A stretch of 64,000 nucleotides of DNA from Marchantia polymorpha subsp. ruderalis (lineage: Eukaryota; Streptophyta; Marchantiopsida; Marchantiales; Marchantiaceae). The stretch covers positions 9,756,501 through 9,820,500 of the forward strand of contig AP031356.1 in NCBI GenBank assembly GCA_037833965.1. The letters run 5' to 3'. The notes under the pieces were generated by a model. It was not told where the DNA came from. It did no database searches and saw only the letters and a program-made list of their open reading frames with translations. Made by a program: the position numbers and the translations under genes. This document shows positions 46,500-57,646 of the stretch, in pieces (the stretch's first letter is position 1; every line of letters starts with the position of its first letter).

Positions 46500-46740
46500 T
46501 TTTATCGTGGATTTCGAAGATACCATGTGTTATCATGATTATTTGGACGTAGTGGACATGATCTTGGATGGCAGAAGACAAAATATGCCTCGAGAAACAT
46601 TCTAGGTCGCCATTGAAGGTGACGGTGGAGTTGTGATCGATTCCGGAGTTCCATAATCATATTTGACCCTTCTAGCATCCGATCTGATGATTCAAGCATT
46701 CAGATAAGTTTTTTACAATTTTGGTATGCCATATTAGCCT
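46500..46740 (+). pseudogene. A1 (pepsin-like) aspartic protease fragment, decayed
   Basis: In one frame with four stops: DVVDMILDGRRQNMPRETF, stop, VAIEGDGGVVIDSGVP, stop, SYLTLLASDLMIQAFR, stop, VFYNFGMPY. This is the C-terminal lobe of a nepenthesin-type plant aspartic protease: a short strand and loop, the second catalytic motif V-V-I-D-S-G, then the Y-L-x-L-x-A helix. The first lobe is not clearly visible upstream. It is a dead fragment, unrelated to the retroelement proteases in the window. Confidence 0.65.
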
Positions 46741-46750
46741 CCGAATGAAG

Positions 46751-46825
46751 CTGCTAATACACCCTGCATGCATACGAAAAATCTTTTCCTACGTCCCTGT
46801 GTGTGCCAGTAGGGTGTATTAGCAG
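46751..46825. repeat. Inverted repeat, perfect 15-bp arms
   Basis: CTGCTAATACACCCT (46,751-46,765) and its exact complement (46,811-46,825), loop 45 nt. Could be a small foldback element remnant. Confidence 0.65.
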
Positions 46826-48725
46826 TCACACAGTGGGCACAGTCAGATCAATACTTTTGTGTATTTTGGCCTTGCTGGCTGGATCTATCAGCCTTGTTGA
46901 AGATGAGATCAATATCGAGAGTAAGTAATCATCTGATACTGTCATGAAGCACTGTCATTTACTGGGCAGGCGATGAAATTTGCCGGCGAGGTTTATGGAT
47001 GTACCACAATGCAAGCTGATCATGCCTTATACTATGTTACAATAATACCTCTGCCATGTACAGAACAATATAATGATCACACAGTTCTGAACAGTGCAGA
47101 GCACGAAACATTGAGCATGTAAAACCTTCTCATTTGTGATACAATTCTCAGTAGAACGCAAAACAGAAACCCTGTGCCATGTTCAAAGTACGCAATACAA
47201 GATCATTTATAATTAAATACAAAACTTTGACTGTTCAGAACAACTTCTCTCCAAGTAATAAAGAGTAATCTGAAACGTTCTTGAAGAGACTTGACGTACT
47301 CCTAGGGAAGATTAGAATCCACACAAGTGCATTGCACATGTACAAAAATACAATCTTCATAAGACTATTTTGTAGCATGCCAGCTATCTCTATGGCAGAC
47401 TGTAGCAAAAATCAGGTCACTTGTGCTAATAAGATCTGACTATCTAGGACGATCAAGAAACTTAATACCAATACTGGAGAACAAGTCAAATTTAAGAAAT
47501 ATGGGGAATAGGTGCAGGCAGGTGTCATCATTGTATTACGCTTAAACCAAGATCTTGATGCCCAAATCATCATCAATAAATTTCAGAAGTGTTGCACTTT
47601 AAAAAGAAAACAAAGTTCGCGTAAATATCCAGAAAGATGCGAAAGTTGTTAATTACTCAACGTTGTGGAAATTGTAACCGGGGCCATCGGTACGATTTCA
47701 ACAATATACAGATTATAAAAACATCACCTGATCTACTTGAAAACTAACTCTACCTGCTATACCTACAATTTCAATGGTGAAGAAGAATTTCACGTGTCCA
47801 TGAAAGACGAAAAAATAACTGAGTTGACCTGCATAATGCCTACACTACTATACCGACGAGTTGCAAGCTTCTCGCGCCAGAACAATCGCAACAGGTCAAT
47901 CCTGAATATTGTCGAATGAAGCTTTGAAACAGATTAAACCAAAGCAGTCAATGTATTACCATGATCCATTCTCGTTGTATCTCGACAGACTCAGACAATT
48001 ATATTGACAACTTGCACATGGCCTCGCACGTAATCTGCTGGCATGCTCCTGTGTTGTCCGATGGAAGAGCTAGTGATGGATAAGGCACGGATAAGACAAC
48101 ACATCAAAGTTACAGAACTCTCACACAATGCTTCAGCTGCACTCTTCGTAACAGTCACTGCCGTAGAGCTTCAAGCTTCTTTTGGTTTCAGACACCTGCT
48201 TCGTACTGTGATTGATTTTCGGGCCATCTTTAGCTACACAAATTACGTTCAGCCTAAATGACGTCATAGTATCCACAAGCTTCGTCCTCATGGGAAATTT
48301 TCTTATGAGCTTTTCTAGATAGATCAGCTGCGGGAAAGTTTCACGGAAACATCAGTAATGTAAGTTTTCCCTAACCAGGATTCTATGAAGACAGAAAAGA
48401 AACAGTTGAAAGCCGCAAGAACAAAGAACAAACGAAGAAGCCGACGTATCCGATTCTTCATAGCAGAAAGGACGGTATAGAGGTGCTGGAGGGGCACCCC
48501 ACAAGTTACTGCCATGTAATCGTTGGTAGCATCCTTAAGTCCGTTGGCTTGCTTTGAAAATCTAGGTGACGCGGGTGGCCTTGCCTCATGACATTAATAA
48601 GCCTAGGTTGCCGAATAAATGAAGATTTTCATACCCGTCTAAAATAAATAAACTTTCACAAATATGCTTCTAGCTCATATTCCCATAAGTAATTTATCTT
48701 ACATTCAACAACTGAAGCAAAAGAG

Positions 48726-48756
<31 letters not shown>

Positions 48757-51700
48757 TGGAATGTTAAAATGATCAATTCTAATGTTAAAACGACCACATT
48801 GAGACTAGAGACGTGGCTCATGGTCACAAGACTTGTATAATTATTTTTTTTTCGCACACAAGTTCAAGTATCAACTGCGAGCCTGTTTTTGGCTTCCCCT
48901 CTCCTTCCTTTGCTAAAAATTGAGATGATACTTCCATGGACCAAGCCATTACCTTGCAACAAAGGATTGACCAGCTCTCTCTCAAGTTCATTTTTGAAAT
49001 CCAAGATGTGTTTTTTACAGGTGACGCGTCTGTGGTCATTTTAATATTAGATGTTGTCGTTTTAGCATTCCCCTATATATCTATATTTTTATTTTACTCT
49101 ATATTTTTATCTTCCTATGTTATTCGATTCTGATGATAAAATCAATGCAACTAATAAAATAACCGTCTTCAATTTTGAACCTGATCTTCTTCTAGCAATA
49201 CTCAAAATAATATTTAAAACCAATTTCAACTGGATTGCTGATGGTACTATTTGGACCTCTGACTGAGAGCTACAAGATGACTGATCTGAGCGACTACATA
49301 TTCAAGTCAAATCTTGCAATAAATGTCATAACAAACAATCACTTTTATGTTTGTAAATTTGACTCTTTATAACGAAGGGTTATCCAGTGGTTAAGTAAGA
49401 GCAGATTAAGTTCCATCACTTCCTTTTTTCTTGATAGTTTTACATTCATTCACAAGGTGTAGGATTTGAAACTGGGTAGACTATCTTCCATTTCCCTTAT
49501 ACTTATCAAGAAGGCAAACAAAAATTCTAACTTTTGCAAAGATAGGTTCTGGATTGGAGATCGATAGCCAAATATAAGTTAGATAAGTTTGCACTAGCAG
49601 AAACATAGTCTTAAGCCATTCAACAATTAGTCAAGACTCAGAGGTATTAGACTTCAAGCTGCATATTTCACAGAATTGGACAAAAGGACAGCGACATGAA
49701 TCCTATGAAATTTCTCTCTGCTTTCGTGATCATGCAGTGGTCATTATTTCCAAATTGAGAGAACACAAAGTCAAATTAGAATATGTGTTTAGGGTGGATA
49801 CTGTGATCGGAGACAATTATGGTCATTCAAGGACCTCAATTGATGTGGCCCCTATTATATTTGAAGGCACAATGTCAGAGATTCCGGTAGTTGGTATTGC
49901 TTTGCCACATAGAAGTTAAGATCGAGTTTTTTCTGATTATGGACATAACAACAATAGTGGACACAAGTCTTCAACTTTTGTCAGCGCGCATCGAAAAGGA
50001 TGTAAGAGATGAAGCAAAAAAGTAGCTTTACCAATTAACTATCCTCACGATCCTACTTATATCTTGAGGTAGGTATACCGAATCTTATTAGAGGATTTAT
50101 TGTGTCATATCATTCGTGACCGACAGTTGAAAATGATATCCAAGCATGCATTCCATTTCTCTTATATCACCCTAGTATCTTTACCAGAATTTGGACATAA
50201 AATCGCCATGAAGTATGGATGGATATGAGCATGCATGTTAGAAATGTAGAGGAGACAGATGGCGACACGCGGAATAACGGTAGAAGGAGACGCTATCGAA
50301 AGAATCAAAAGCAAAGCGCTTCGAAGCTTATAAGGCACCAACTCCCTCGGCCCAAATGAGGAGAGGGCTGGTCTCTCTAGTGAAGAATAATTGCTTTTCC
50401 ACCTCGACCTCTCGTCTGATATCTCCTTCCTTTAGCTTGTAAGATCTACAAGGAGAAGGGTTCCAATCGATCCTAACCTATCTGTCACCATCGCTCAAAT
50501 TTACGGTTCCTAGTAATTATTTCGTATTCCAGTCCTGTTTTAAAACTTCTGAACCGCGGACATAAAACAAAATATATCTCAAAATGGACAATTCTTTGGG
50601 GTTATGATTGATATGAAGGGTTCGTTAAGGGGGAAATTATAACTTTTGAAACTACCATCTTTTAGCATACCATTTTGATCTAGTAGTTCATAAAAGGTGG
50701 ACAGTGCTGTGAATTGTGCCTGCTTCAACCTGAATATGAACGTCGCAATCATAATTTTCAATCCCAATAAAAAAAAGTAATTATGACTTTATCAAATAGG
50801 ATTTTCATCTGAGAAGTGTGGTGTCAAGACCTTAACATACATATACGCTCACATTGTGATATCGCTCAATAGAGTAATCAAGTCCATGCCTAGGACGGTC
50901 CTCTACCAAAATGAGGCTGGTCAGGTTCACATGTCAATATGTCCTAGTTCTCCAGCTTTGACTTCTGAGCTATCACACTGCAGAAAATCTCTGGTTCATG
51001 GTCTTCTTTTTAAGCCTCGAGTGCATAGTACCGTGGCAACAAGCAATATATTTTCCAGTGAATAAGGAATTCAATATCATGGGAAATAGATAGCTCTAAA
51101 TTGTCCAGTATCACACTGAAGGCGGTGATGCAATGTCACCCATTGTACCAAGCCAACATCTTCCGTCGGGTATTTTGCGATTAACCTTTCCACTTACTTA
51201 TCACGCTGAACGTGGATATCAGTTCTCTAAACCGTGGACTTGACCTCGCCAAAAACAAGGAGTCGAGGGATCCTGTATTGAAGAACACAAACTGTTCTTA
51301 AAAATAAATACTCCTTGTAGTCAACCATCTCCAAGCCCAGGCTTCAAGGAGATCAGTTGCTACCATCTCTCGATAACTAATTAGCTCATATCTCATTTCG
51401 AAGAAATAACCTGTAGACGATTGAACAAATAGCATCGCCTGTCGGTTCACCCTTGGAGAAGATCTGAACTTCGGTCTGAAATTATACAATCAGTGAAGTG
51501 CTGGCGAGCAGTGAAATTAATGAGTCAGCGAAAGAGCCTTTACATGTAAACTAGGTGATGCCATGAAAGAAGCCCAGAAAGAAATGGAAACTGGTATTGA
51601 GCTGCAGATTAGATTACTGATTATGCATCCCATTGAATGTTGATCTCATTCTTTGCTTGTTGGTCTCTGCATGCGATATCGTGCCGTGTCGGAGTCTATG

Positions 51701-52673
51701 GTTAAACATTTGGGCTTCCATGCAGAACTCGTGCCGCTAAAGTTTTAAGAGCATGTCCTTATTATGGAGATTGCATCTTGCATCTAAGCAAATGTCCGTG
51801 CACCTCGAACGTATGCATTTTCGAAAGATGTGTGCGCTCGTCTACCTTCTCGCCTCGCCAGGCTCCCTGATCTGCCTGCGGCATTCCGCACGACGGTTTT
51901 GCATTTGTTCCCGACCTCCAGCCAAGGACTCTTCATCGTCACAGCCCAAACTTCTAACTCCCCCTTGTCCACATATTACCCCACCGGACTCATACCCTTC
52001 TACGGCAACATGATTAAAGTGTTCCGTAAGTTGACCATGTCGATTGATGGTCTTAGCTGTTTGCTGATGGCACTTTGATCCTTCTTTATCATCTTCTCGT
52101 TCTGCTTTACCCACGGACAAGGAGATTGAGAAGAAACCGAGCGCTGTCGCTGCAGCCCTTGAATCTTCCTTCCACATCGGTCAAGAAAACTCAACGCTTT
52201 AAGTTTACCTTCAGAAGCTGCGGAAAGAAATTTGCAGTAGAGTCGTGACGTCTTCGAGTGCACAGTCTGAAGGCGGTTCGCAAGCATGTGATAGATACGC
52301 TTCTATCCTTTTTCAGCATGTCCGGGTAAAAAAACAAAATGTGCAGAAATGAACCTGTCACAAAACCGCGCGTGGTAGATGCCACCCATATCCAGACCTT
52401 CACTGCGAACGATCACGCAACTCCGCAGGCTACCGAAGCTTTGTACCTCGCACTCTGCACCCACTCTTCATTTCAGCTCCACATGCCTCCGACGTACGCC
52501 ATAGTGAGAATCTGCAGTTGGGAATGCGGCAAAGGCTCCGATCCGGTGAACATTGCGCTGTCGAATTCTCCGGACAGTGTTTGGGGTGGGATCAGGAAGG
52601 TTGCAGCATCGTCGAGATTTGATGATCGCTTCTGGGTTCATCGGAGCGAAAGATCGAGGGATCAGAAAATTGT
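46826..52673. other. Unassigned sequence upstream of the NF-YC-like gene
   Basis: No gene recognised in about 5.8 kb. There are many frames of 60-110 codons, none with a known domain. A TA dinucleotide run lies at 48,726-48,747. Composition rises in G+C toward 52 kb, so the last few hundred bases probably hold the promoter and leader of the gene at 52,674. Confidence 0.45.
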
Positions 52674-53177
52674 ATGATTTCTCGTGAGGAGTGTGGGAAA
52701 GCCATGGAGCGCATGGACAGGCCTCCGCGGCCCCGCCCTCACGAGCGGCAGATGGAAGGGGCCCAGACGCCCCCGGTGATGGAGTTCAAGGCGCACCCCA
52801 TTCCGCTGGCTCGGATCCGGAGAATCATGCGAGCGGATGCGGACGTGAACATGATCTCGGCTGAGACTCCGGTGCTGTTCGCCCGAGCGTGCGAGATGTT
52901 CATCGAGGATTTGACCGCCAGGGCCTGGAAGAAGGCCCAGGAGAGCGGACGCAGGACCGTCAACAAGAGCGACATTGTCCAGATTGTCAGTGGAACCAAA
53001 ATTTTGGACTTTCTGGATGACATCCTGCCTCCGGAATGGGCCTCTGGATCCAAACCCGAGCAAGACAGGATGGAAGAAACTCCACCGAAGCCTTTTCCCG
53101 ATGCCGTGAGTGATTTCGTATCTCTTTCGTGTGCACAAAATTCTCAGAACTATTTCACCATGTGCCACTTGATTTAA
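52674..53177 (+). CDS. NF-YC-like (HAP5) histone-fold transcription factor subunit
   Basis: NF-YC pairs with NF-YB through histone folds. The dimer recruits NF-YA to bind CCAAT boxes, and in plants it also recruits other regulators. The 167-codon frame has the core at about residues 43-120: IPLARIRRIMRADADVNMIS, then AETPVLFARACEMFI (the most diagnostic NF-YC string), RRTVNKSDI and ILDFLDDILP. The N-terminus is Pro/Arg-rich. GTGAGT at 53,106, after codon 144, looks like a splice donor. The last 23 residues (VSDFVSLSC...) look unlike NF-YC and may be intron, so the true C-terminus may lie in a downstream exon. Alternatives are other NF-YC/DPB3-class histone-fold proteins; the MISAE-FARACEMF string favours NF-YC. 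Confidence 0.8.
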   Translation: MISREECGKAMERMDRPPRPRPHERQMEGAQTPPVMEFKAHPIPLARIRRIMRADADVNMISAETPVLFARACEMFIEDLTARAWKKAQESGRRTVNKSDIVQIVSGTKILDFLDDILPPEWASGSKPEQDRMEETPPKPFPDAVSDFVSLSCAQNSQNYFTMCHLI

Positions 53178-55021
53178 TGATCATGGAGCTTTCTAAGCGA
53201 GTTAGACATATGCCTTGAGTAAGGATTGTGTCAAACTTCAGGATAAAACCTCGCGCCTTTCTTTTGTTCTCAAGTTGAGTTAGAGAAGTAGTTGTTTTAT
53301 TGGATTACTGTCTTCAACGACACATCGACAGCCTTGTGAGGGAAGTTTGTATTGGTTTCGACCGGAGAAATCTTTATGAACATGACATTTATTAGGGAAT
53401 AATGTGTTTATTTGAATAAAGGAGCTAAGGGCACGGCCTAAGAAATTATGGGGATAAAAGTTTCGTCTCTTGATGAAGTATTTTTCACTGGCGGATGCAT
53501 GAAATGAAACCCTTGACGTATAAACAAAAATTTCATGTCCTACGAAGAAGTTTCATTGCTGGAAGAAACTGGAGATTGTGTTTGTGACTTGCATCTCTTG
53601 TACTTCGGGTATGTACCTCAAGAATAATCTGAACGAAAAGTTATCCATTCTGAAACAGCAGAAGAAACTTGTGATATCGACTCTTCTTAACCCGCTAGGG
53701 AGCACTGAAACATTGAGTCGCCGACCAATTGCTTCCAGCTTACAAATCACAGTCTGAGCTCCATCTATTCTTCAACATGTCACACAAGCAATCAGTTTTC
53801 AGTAACACTCTGTTCCTCCGAAGCTCAATTACCTCCGAGCGTTCATGTCATCGAACATTCTCACTCATGATTGGTGGATCATCGGCAATGGAAAATTCAT
53901 CCTGAAGACATTTTATCCCGTTTCTAATCTGACTACTGCGGTCCTCCTGGAACAGACATAGAGACGGAATTAGAGCTTTGGTATGAAAGTTAATCCATTG
54001 ACAAGCTAGTCATGTTTAATACGTTCTCCACACTATCCATCTGTATGTCTTTTCTGAATGATTTTCTCGTGTCTTTTGTTAATAATTTCATGGAGGAGGT
54101 CTTCTGGTATAATTCCATTTATAATTATTCTTTGTTAATCAAGTTTTTTGGTGCTGTACTTCTTTCAAAAAGTCACACCCTCCTCTACCTCTTGAGATCA
54201 GTTGCTAGTGCGTGATTGTGCAGTTTATTCCATTAAGTTAATTAGTGACATTCTAAAATTTTACATTAAACATGCAATAAATTTCCAACATGTGAAGAAC
54301 TCATGGCAATTGGTATTTCCGAAGTCTAGTAACGCTTTCCACCCACCATAGCCTCATCCCGTTCAACCTTTGAAGGCAGAATCATTTGTTTAAGCCCGCA
54401 GACAATTGTATGGAGTCCAGATCTCTTTCCTTGCTCCTGACCGAAGCCATGGTGTTAGTTAGTAGGTGTCTTATTTGTTCTGTTGTTTGTGAAGGCTTTC
54501 AAATGTGGCAACCTTTAACAACCTTCACAAAAAACAGAACAACCCAAGAGATTCAAGCTGCACTATGTTTCTAGCAAACTGCGGGAGTCACTGTCACCAA
54601 CTTGCAAATTTGCGGGCAAGAGATCGACATTGGCTCCTATATTTGAGGCTTTGAATCAAAAGAGAAAGAAGAGAACCTGAATTGTCATCGTTCGATAGAC
54701 TCGAGTCACTCAACCCGCCAAAGTAGGACAGTCCTTCACACTTCAATCAAAGTCAGATTCGTAGTGCAGTTAAAAAACAAAGAACATACATAAACTTCAC
54801 TGGATCACCGCAACGCAATCTTTCACTGGGATTTACGTTTGAAATTTCGCAAAATGGTATCCAGGATATCCATCTGGACAAACTAGTACCCAGTCAGGTC
54901 AAAAGCTGTATAAAAAGTGATTCAAAACTACAGCATGAGTTACATCAGGAACAAGATTCGCTGCCAAGCTTCCATTAAAAATTGATTCTGGTGACAAGAT
55001 GGTATGATTCAGAAAGATCTT
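53178..55021. other. Unassigned intergenic sequence
   Basis: No gene recognised. It may contain a downstream exon or 3' UTR of the NF-YC-like gene, and the 3' UTR of the F-box gene on the other strand. One hairpin-forming repeat lies at 54,477-54,540. Confidence 0.45.
54477..54540. repeat. Inverted repeat, 19-bp arms, one mismatch
   Basis: Arms 54,477-54,495 (GTTCTGTTGTTTGTGAAGG) and 54,522-54,540, with a 26-nt loop. A possible foldback or small hairpin RNA source; no other support. Confidence 0.6.
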
Positions 55022-56290
55022 TCAAACTGCAGCGAAGGGGTCTAATCCAGGAGCAAAAGCGGATGAGATCCAGTCCCAAGTTCCGTGACGGCTAGTGGTT
55101 GCACATGGTAATATATTCCATGTATTCTCCTGGATGTCGTAGACCCAAAACGTGTATTGTTCAAGTGTCACGTCGTACCCGTAGTGATATGCAAAATTTT
55201 GATGAACAAAGCCCTGCAAAACTTCCACAGAAACTGGATTTCTACACGAATGTACCTCTGACACGTCTGTATTTCCAGAATTTCCCTCCAATGTGTCTAT
55301 ATTGATATCTATGCTTCGGATGTCGTAACCGAGGGGATAACATGAAAATCCAGGTACCATCAAACCCAACGATGAAGGTGAAAAATGTAGTAGTGCATTT
55401 CCGTTCCTCTCAATATTCCCGAATGAAAAGTGTCTCAATGTCCACGATTGGGTGCCTATGCAAAATCTTACTAGAGTAAATTTCCCTGTGTGGTTTTCCG
55501 AAAACAAGCCATAAAGACATTTGTTGTGAATGGCTGAATGTTCTAGAGAAAATGTGCTGGGCGATGAAGATTCCGAGTACTTTTGGGGCATATTCGTTTC
55601 TTGACGAAATAGCTGCCACGACCGCAACTCGGATGCATAAAGTTGAATGGTGCAAACCAGACGCACCCCCATCTTGCAGCAATTATACAACAAGAGTATC
55701 TTGTAATTAGGACACCCGCCTCTGATAAGATGAACAGCACATGGCAGTCTTCCGTGGTCGAAAGGAATTTGCTCTGGACTCGTTACGTCCAGCCAACTGC
55801 CTGTCACGACATTCGCTATTTGCACCTTCAGGGTGAAGTCAGAGGCCGATATCCGTTCTGAAGAGCCGCATGTCCACACTCTGCAGAGTAGAGGGCCTTC
55901 CAATACTCTCAGTCTCAATACTCCTGTTGCATCCCTATCGGAAGGTAACCAAGGATGTAAAGCAAATTCTTTCCAGCGATTGGAGCTTAGTTCGAAACCG
56001 ATGAACCCAAAAGTCGTCGCCTCACATGGGAAATACGTGGGCCATGTCGAAGAAACGGAAGCAATCTCGCTCTGGAAGAAAGAGGAGTCGCGAAGAACTT
56101 GAGGATCTACCTTCAGTTTGCGTGACACGTGAACGACTTGTCGTCGGTCGGCAAACATCGAACACCATTGTTTGGACAAGCGGCGAACCTCCAGAATTTG
56201 TGGGAATGGGAGCCGCGCGAGAATTTTCTCGACGATGAATTGCGGAAAATCGAACGTGAACCTGCTCGTGCCTCCTTCTGTGACCTCCAT
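55022..56290 (-). CDS. F-box protein, 422 residues
   Basis: Single-exon frame with an N-terminal F-box at about residues 14-52 (FPQFIVEKILARLPFPQILE, then RRLSKQWCSMF). The F-box docks SKP1 in SCF ubiquitin ligases, so this is probably a substrate receptor. The remaining 370 residues have the alternating hydrophobic/aromatic pattern of plant F-box-associated or kelch-like propeller regions (for example YTFWVYDIQENTWNILP near the C-terminus), but no clear kelch signature. Start chosen at the first Met, just before the F-box. Intact and about the usual length of plant F-box/kelch proteins. The substrate cannot be inferred. No neighbour suggests a pathway. Confidence 0.8.
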   Translation of the reverse strand: MEVTEGGTSRFTFDFPQFIVEKILARLPFPQILEVRRLSKQWCSMFADRRQVVHVSRKLKVDPQVLRDSSFFQSEIASVSSTWPTYFPCEATTFGFIGFELSSNRWKEFALHPWLPSDRDATGVLRLRVLEGPLLCRVWTCGSSERISASDFTLKVQIANVVTGSWLDVTSPEQIPFDHGRLPCAVHLIRGGCPNYKILLLYNCCKMGVRLVCTIQLYASELRSWQLFRQETNMPQKYSESSSPSTFSLEHSAIHNKCLYGLFSENHTGKFTLVRFCIGTQSWTLRHFSFGNIERNGNALLHFSPSSLGLMVPGFSCYPLGYDIRSIDINIDTLEGNSGNTDVSEVHSCRNPVSVEVLQGFVHQNFAYHYGYDVTLEQYTFWVYDIQENTWNILPCATTSRHGTWDWISSAFAPGLDPFAAV

Positions 56291-57497
56291 GTCGGAGGGT
56301 CACGAGGAGCAGCGAAGACTGATGCTCGTGGCGCAAGGCCGCGCCCTTTAAAGGCGACGACAGTGCGCCGTCGCCGCCTTCCACTTCTAACCGAGCTCCC
56401 GACCTCCTAATATTCGAATCCTCACTATCGGACTTCCGTTGCATCGCATCCGAATTCAAGACACGAACCTGCGTTTTGCAACGGCCGTGCGACTTGACTG
56501 TCAATTGCAACGGAAAATTGAAAGACAATTCAATGTTAAAATAGAAGCCCTGATTTTCAAGCTCTATAGGATTAAATTATTATCTGTAATAAAATGTGGC
56601 TACAATTGAACAATTTATTTATAATAAAGATCTACGATGGCTTCAGGAATTTTGAGGCCATCGTACCTGAGGGCAAATGTTAAAAAAAAATGCTCTGAGA
56701 TAATTCCGGATACCAGATTCATTTGGTTAACATCTAACTTATCCTCGTTGGTGATATTCCAATCTGAGGTTGCTGTATCGGCGTAGCGACTTCCGCAACA
56801 TAAGTTCGTTGCATTGTTATATATATATATATATACACACTCAGCTTGCATTTTGGTTCTCATCTTGCTCTTGAGATAATATACTTCTCTATGCATATGG
56901 ATCATTATTTCTGTCGGTATCGCCACCAGGAATCATTCTTATATCTTGGTTCTCAGTCCTTTCTTCATACGACCTGAATCCAACATCTTTATCAACTGTT
57001 TCAAAAGATATAAATCCGAAGTGTTTCTCTTTTGATTTATCATCATCATCCAGGCATATGGAGTTGCATGTACAAACAAATAGAGAATGTATGTAGCTTT
57101 TTGGGCTTACTATCTCGTCGCTTTAAATTTATTGATTGTCATGATGTGAATCATGGAACCATAGAACCATCATGTATATTGTCTAGAATTATTGAATTTT
57201 TTTCAACACGTGTATTATGATTCTCTATTTGTCAAGATTGTCTTATATCATGCCGACAAAATCCACATTATTCAACGGTTATGTCTGCAAACGAGACATC
57301 TCCAATTCAGCACAAAAATCGAAGAGATCAAGTAATTTGTTCCCCACCGCTTGGCAGAGATTGAGCCACATTCTTTGTAACAGCGTGGCCGACTATCAAT
57401 ATCTTCTATCAGTAACGACATCAAATGAACGAAGAATTTCTACAATTGGTTTTACTTCTCGATGCATAAACTGCAATCCGATGAGAATGATGAGGTT

Positions 57498-57523
57498 GGG
57501 GGGGGGGGGGGGGGGGGGGGGGG
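57498..57523. repeat. Run of 26 G
   Basis: Uninterrupted G tract, followed by A and two more G. Its length may be affected by sequencing error. Confidence 0.85.
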
Positions 57524-57605
57524 AGGTTTTTATGTCTTCCTCCATTAAGTAAGATCCAGTGTCTTGAACTTGACTCAAATCAACAAGTCAATGTGCTCCA
57601 TGAGA

Positions 57606-57646
57606 GTCGATGTGGTCCATATTGAACCACTATGGACCACATCGAC
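57606..57646. repeat. Perfect 16-bp inverted repeat
   Basis: GTCGATGTGGTCCATA (57,606-57,621) and its exact complement (57,631-57,646), loop 9 nt. The strongest short hairpin in this half of the window. Confidence 0.8.

Noticed and set aside
55643-56528. Frames opposite or offset to the F-box gene
   Set aside because: Shadows of the 422-codon F-box frame; no domain of their own.
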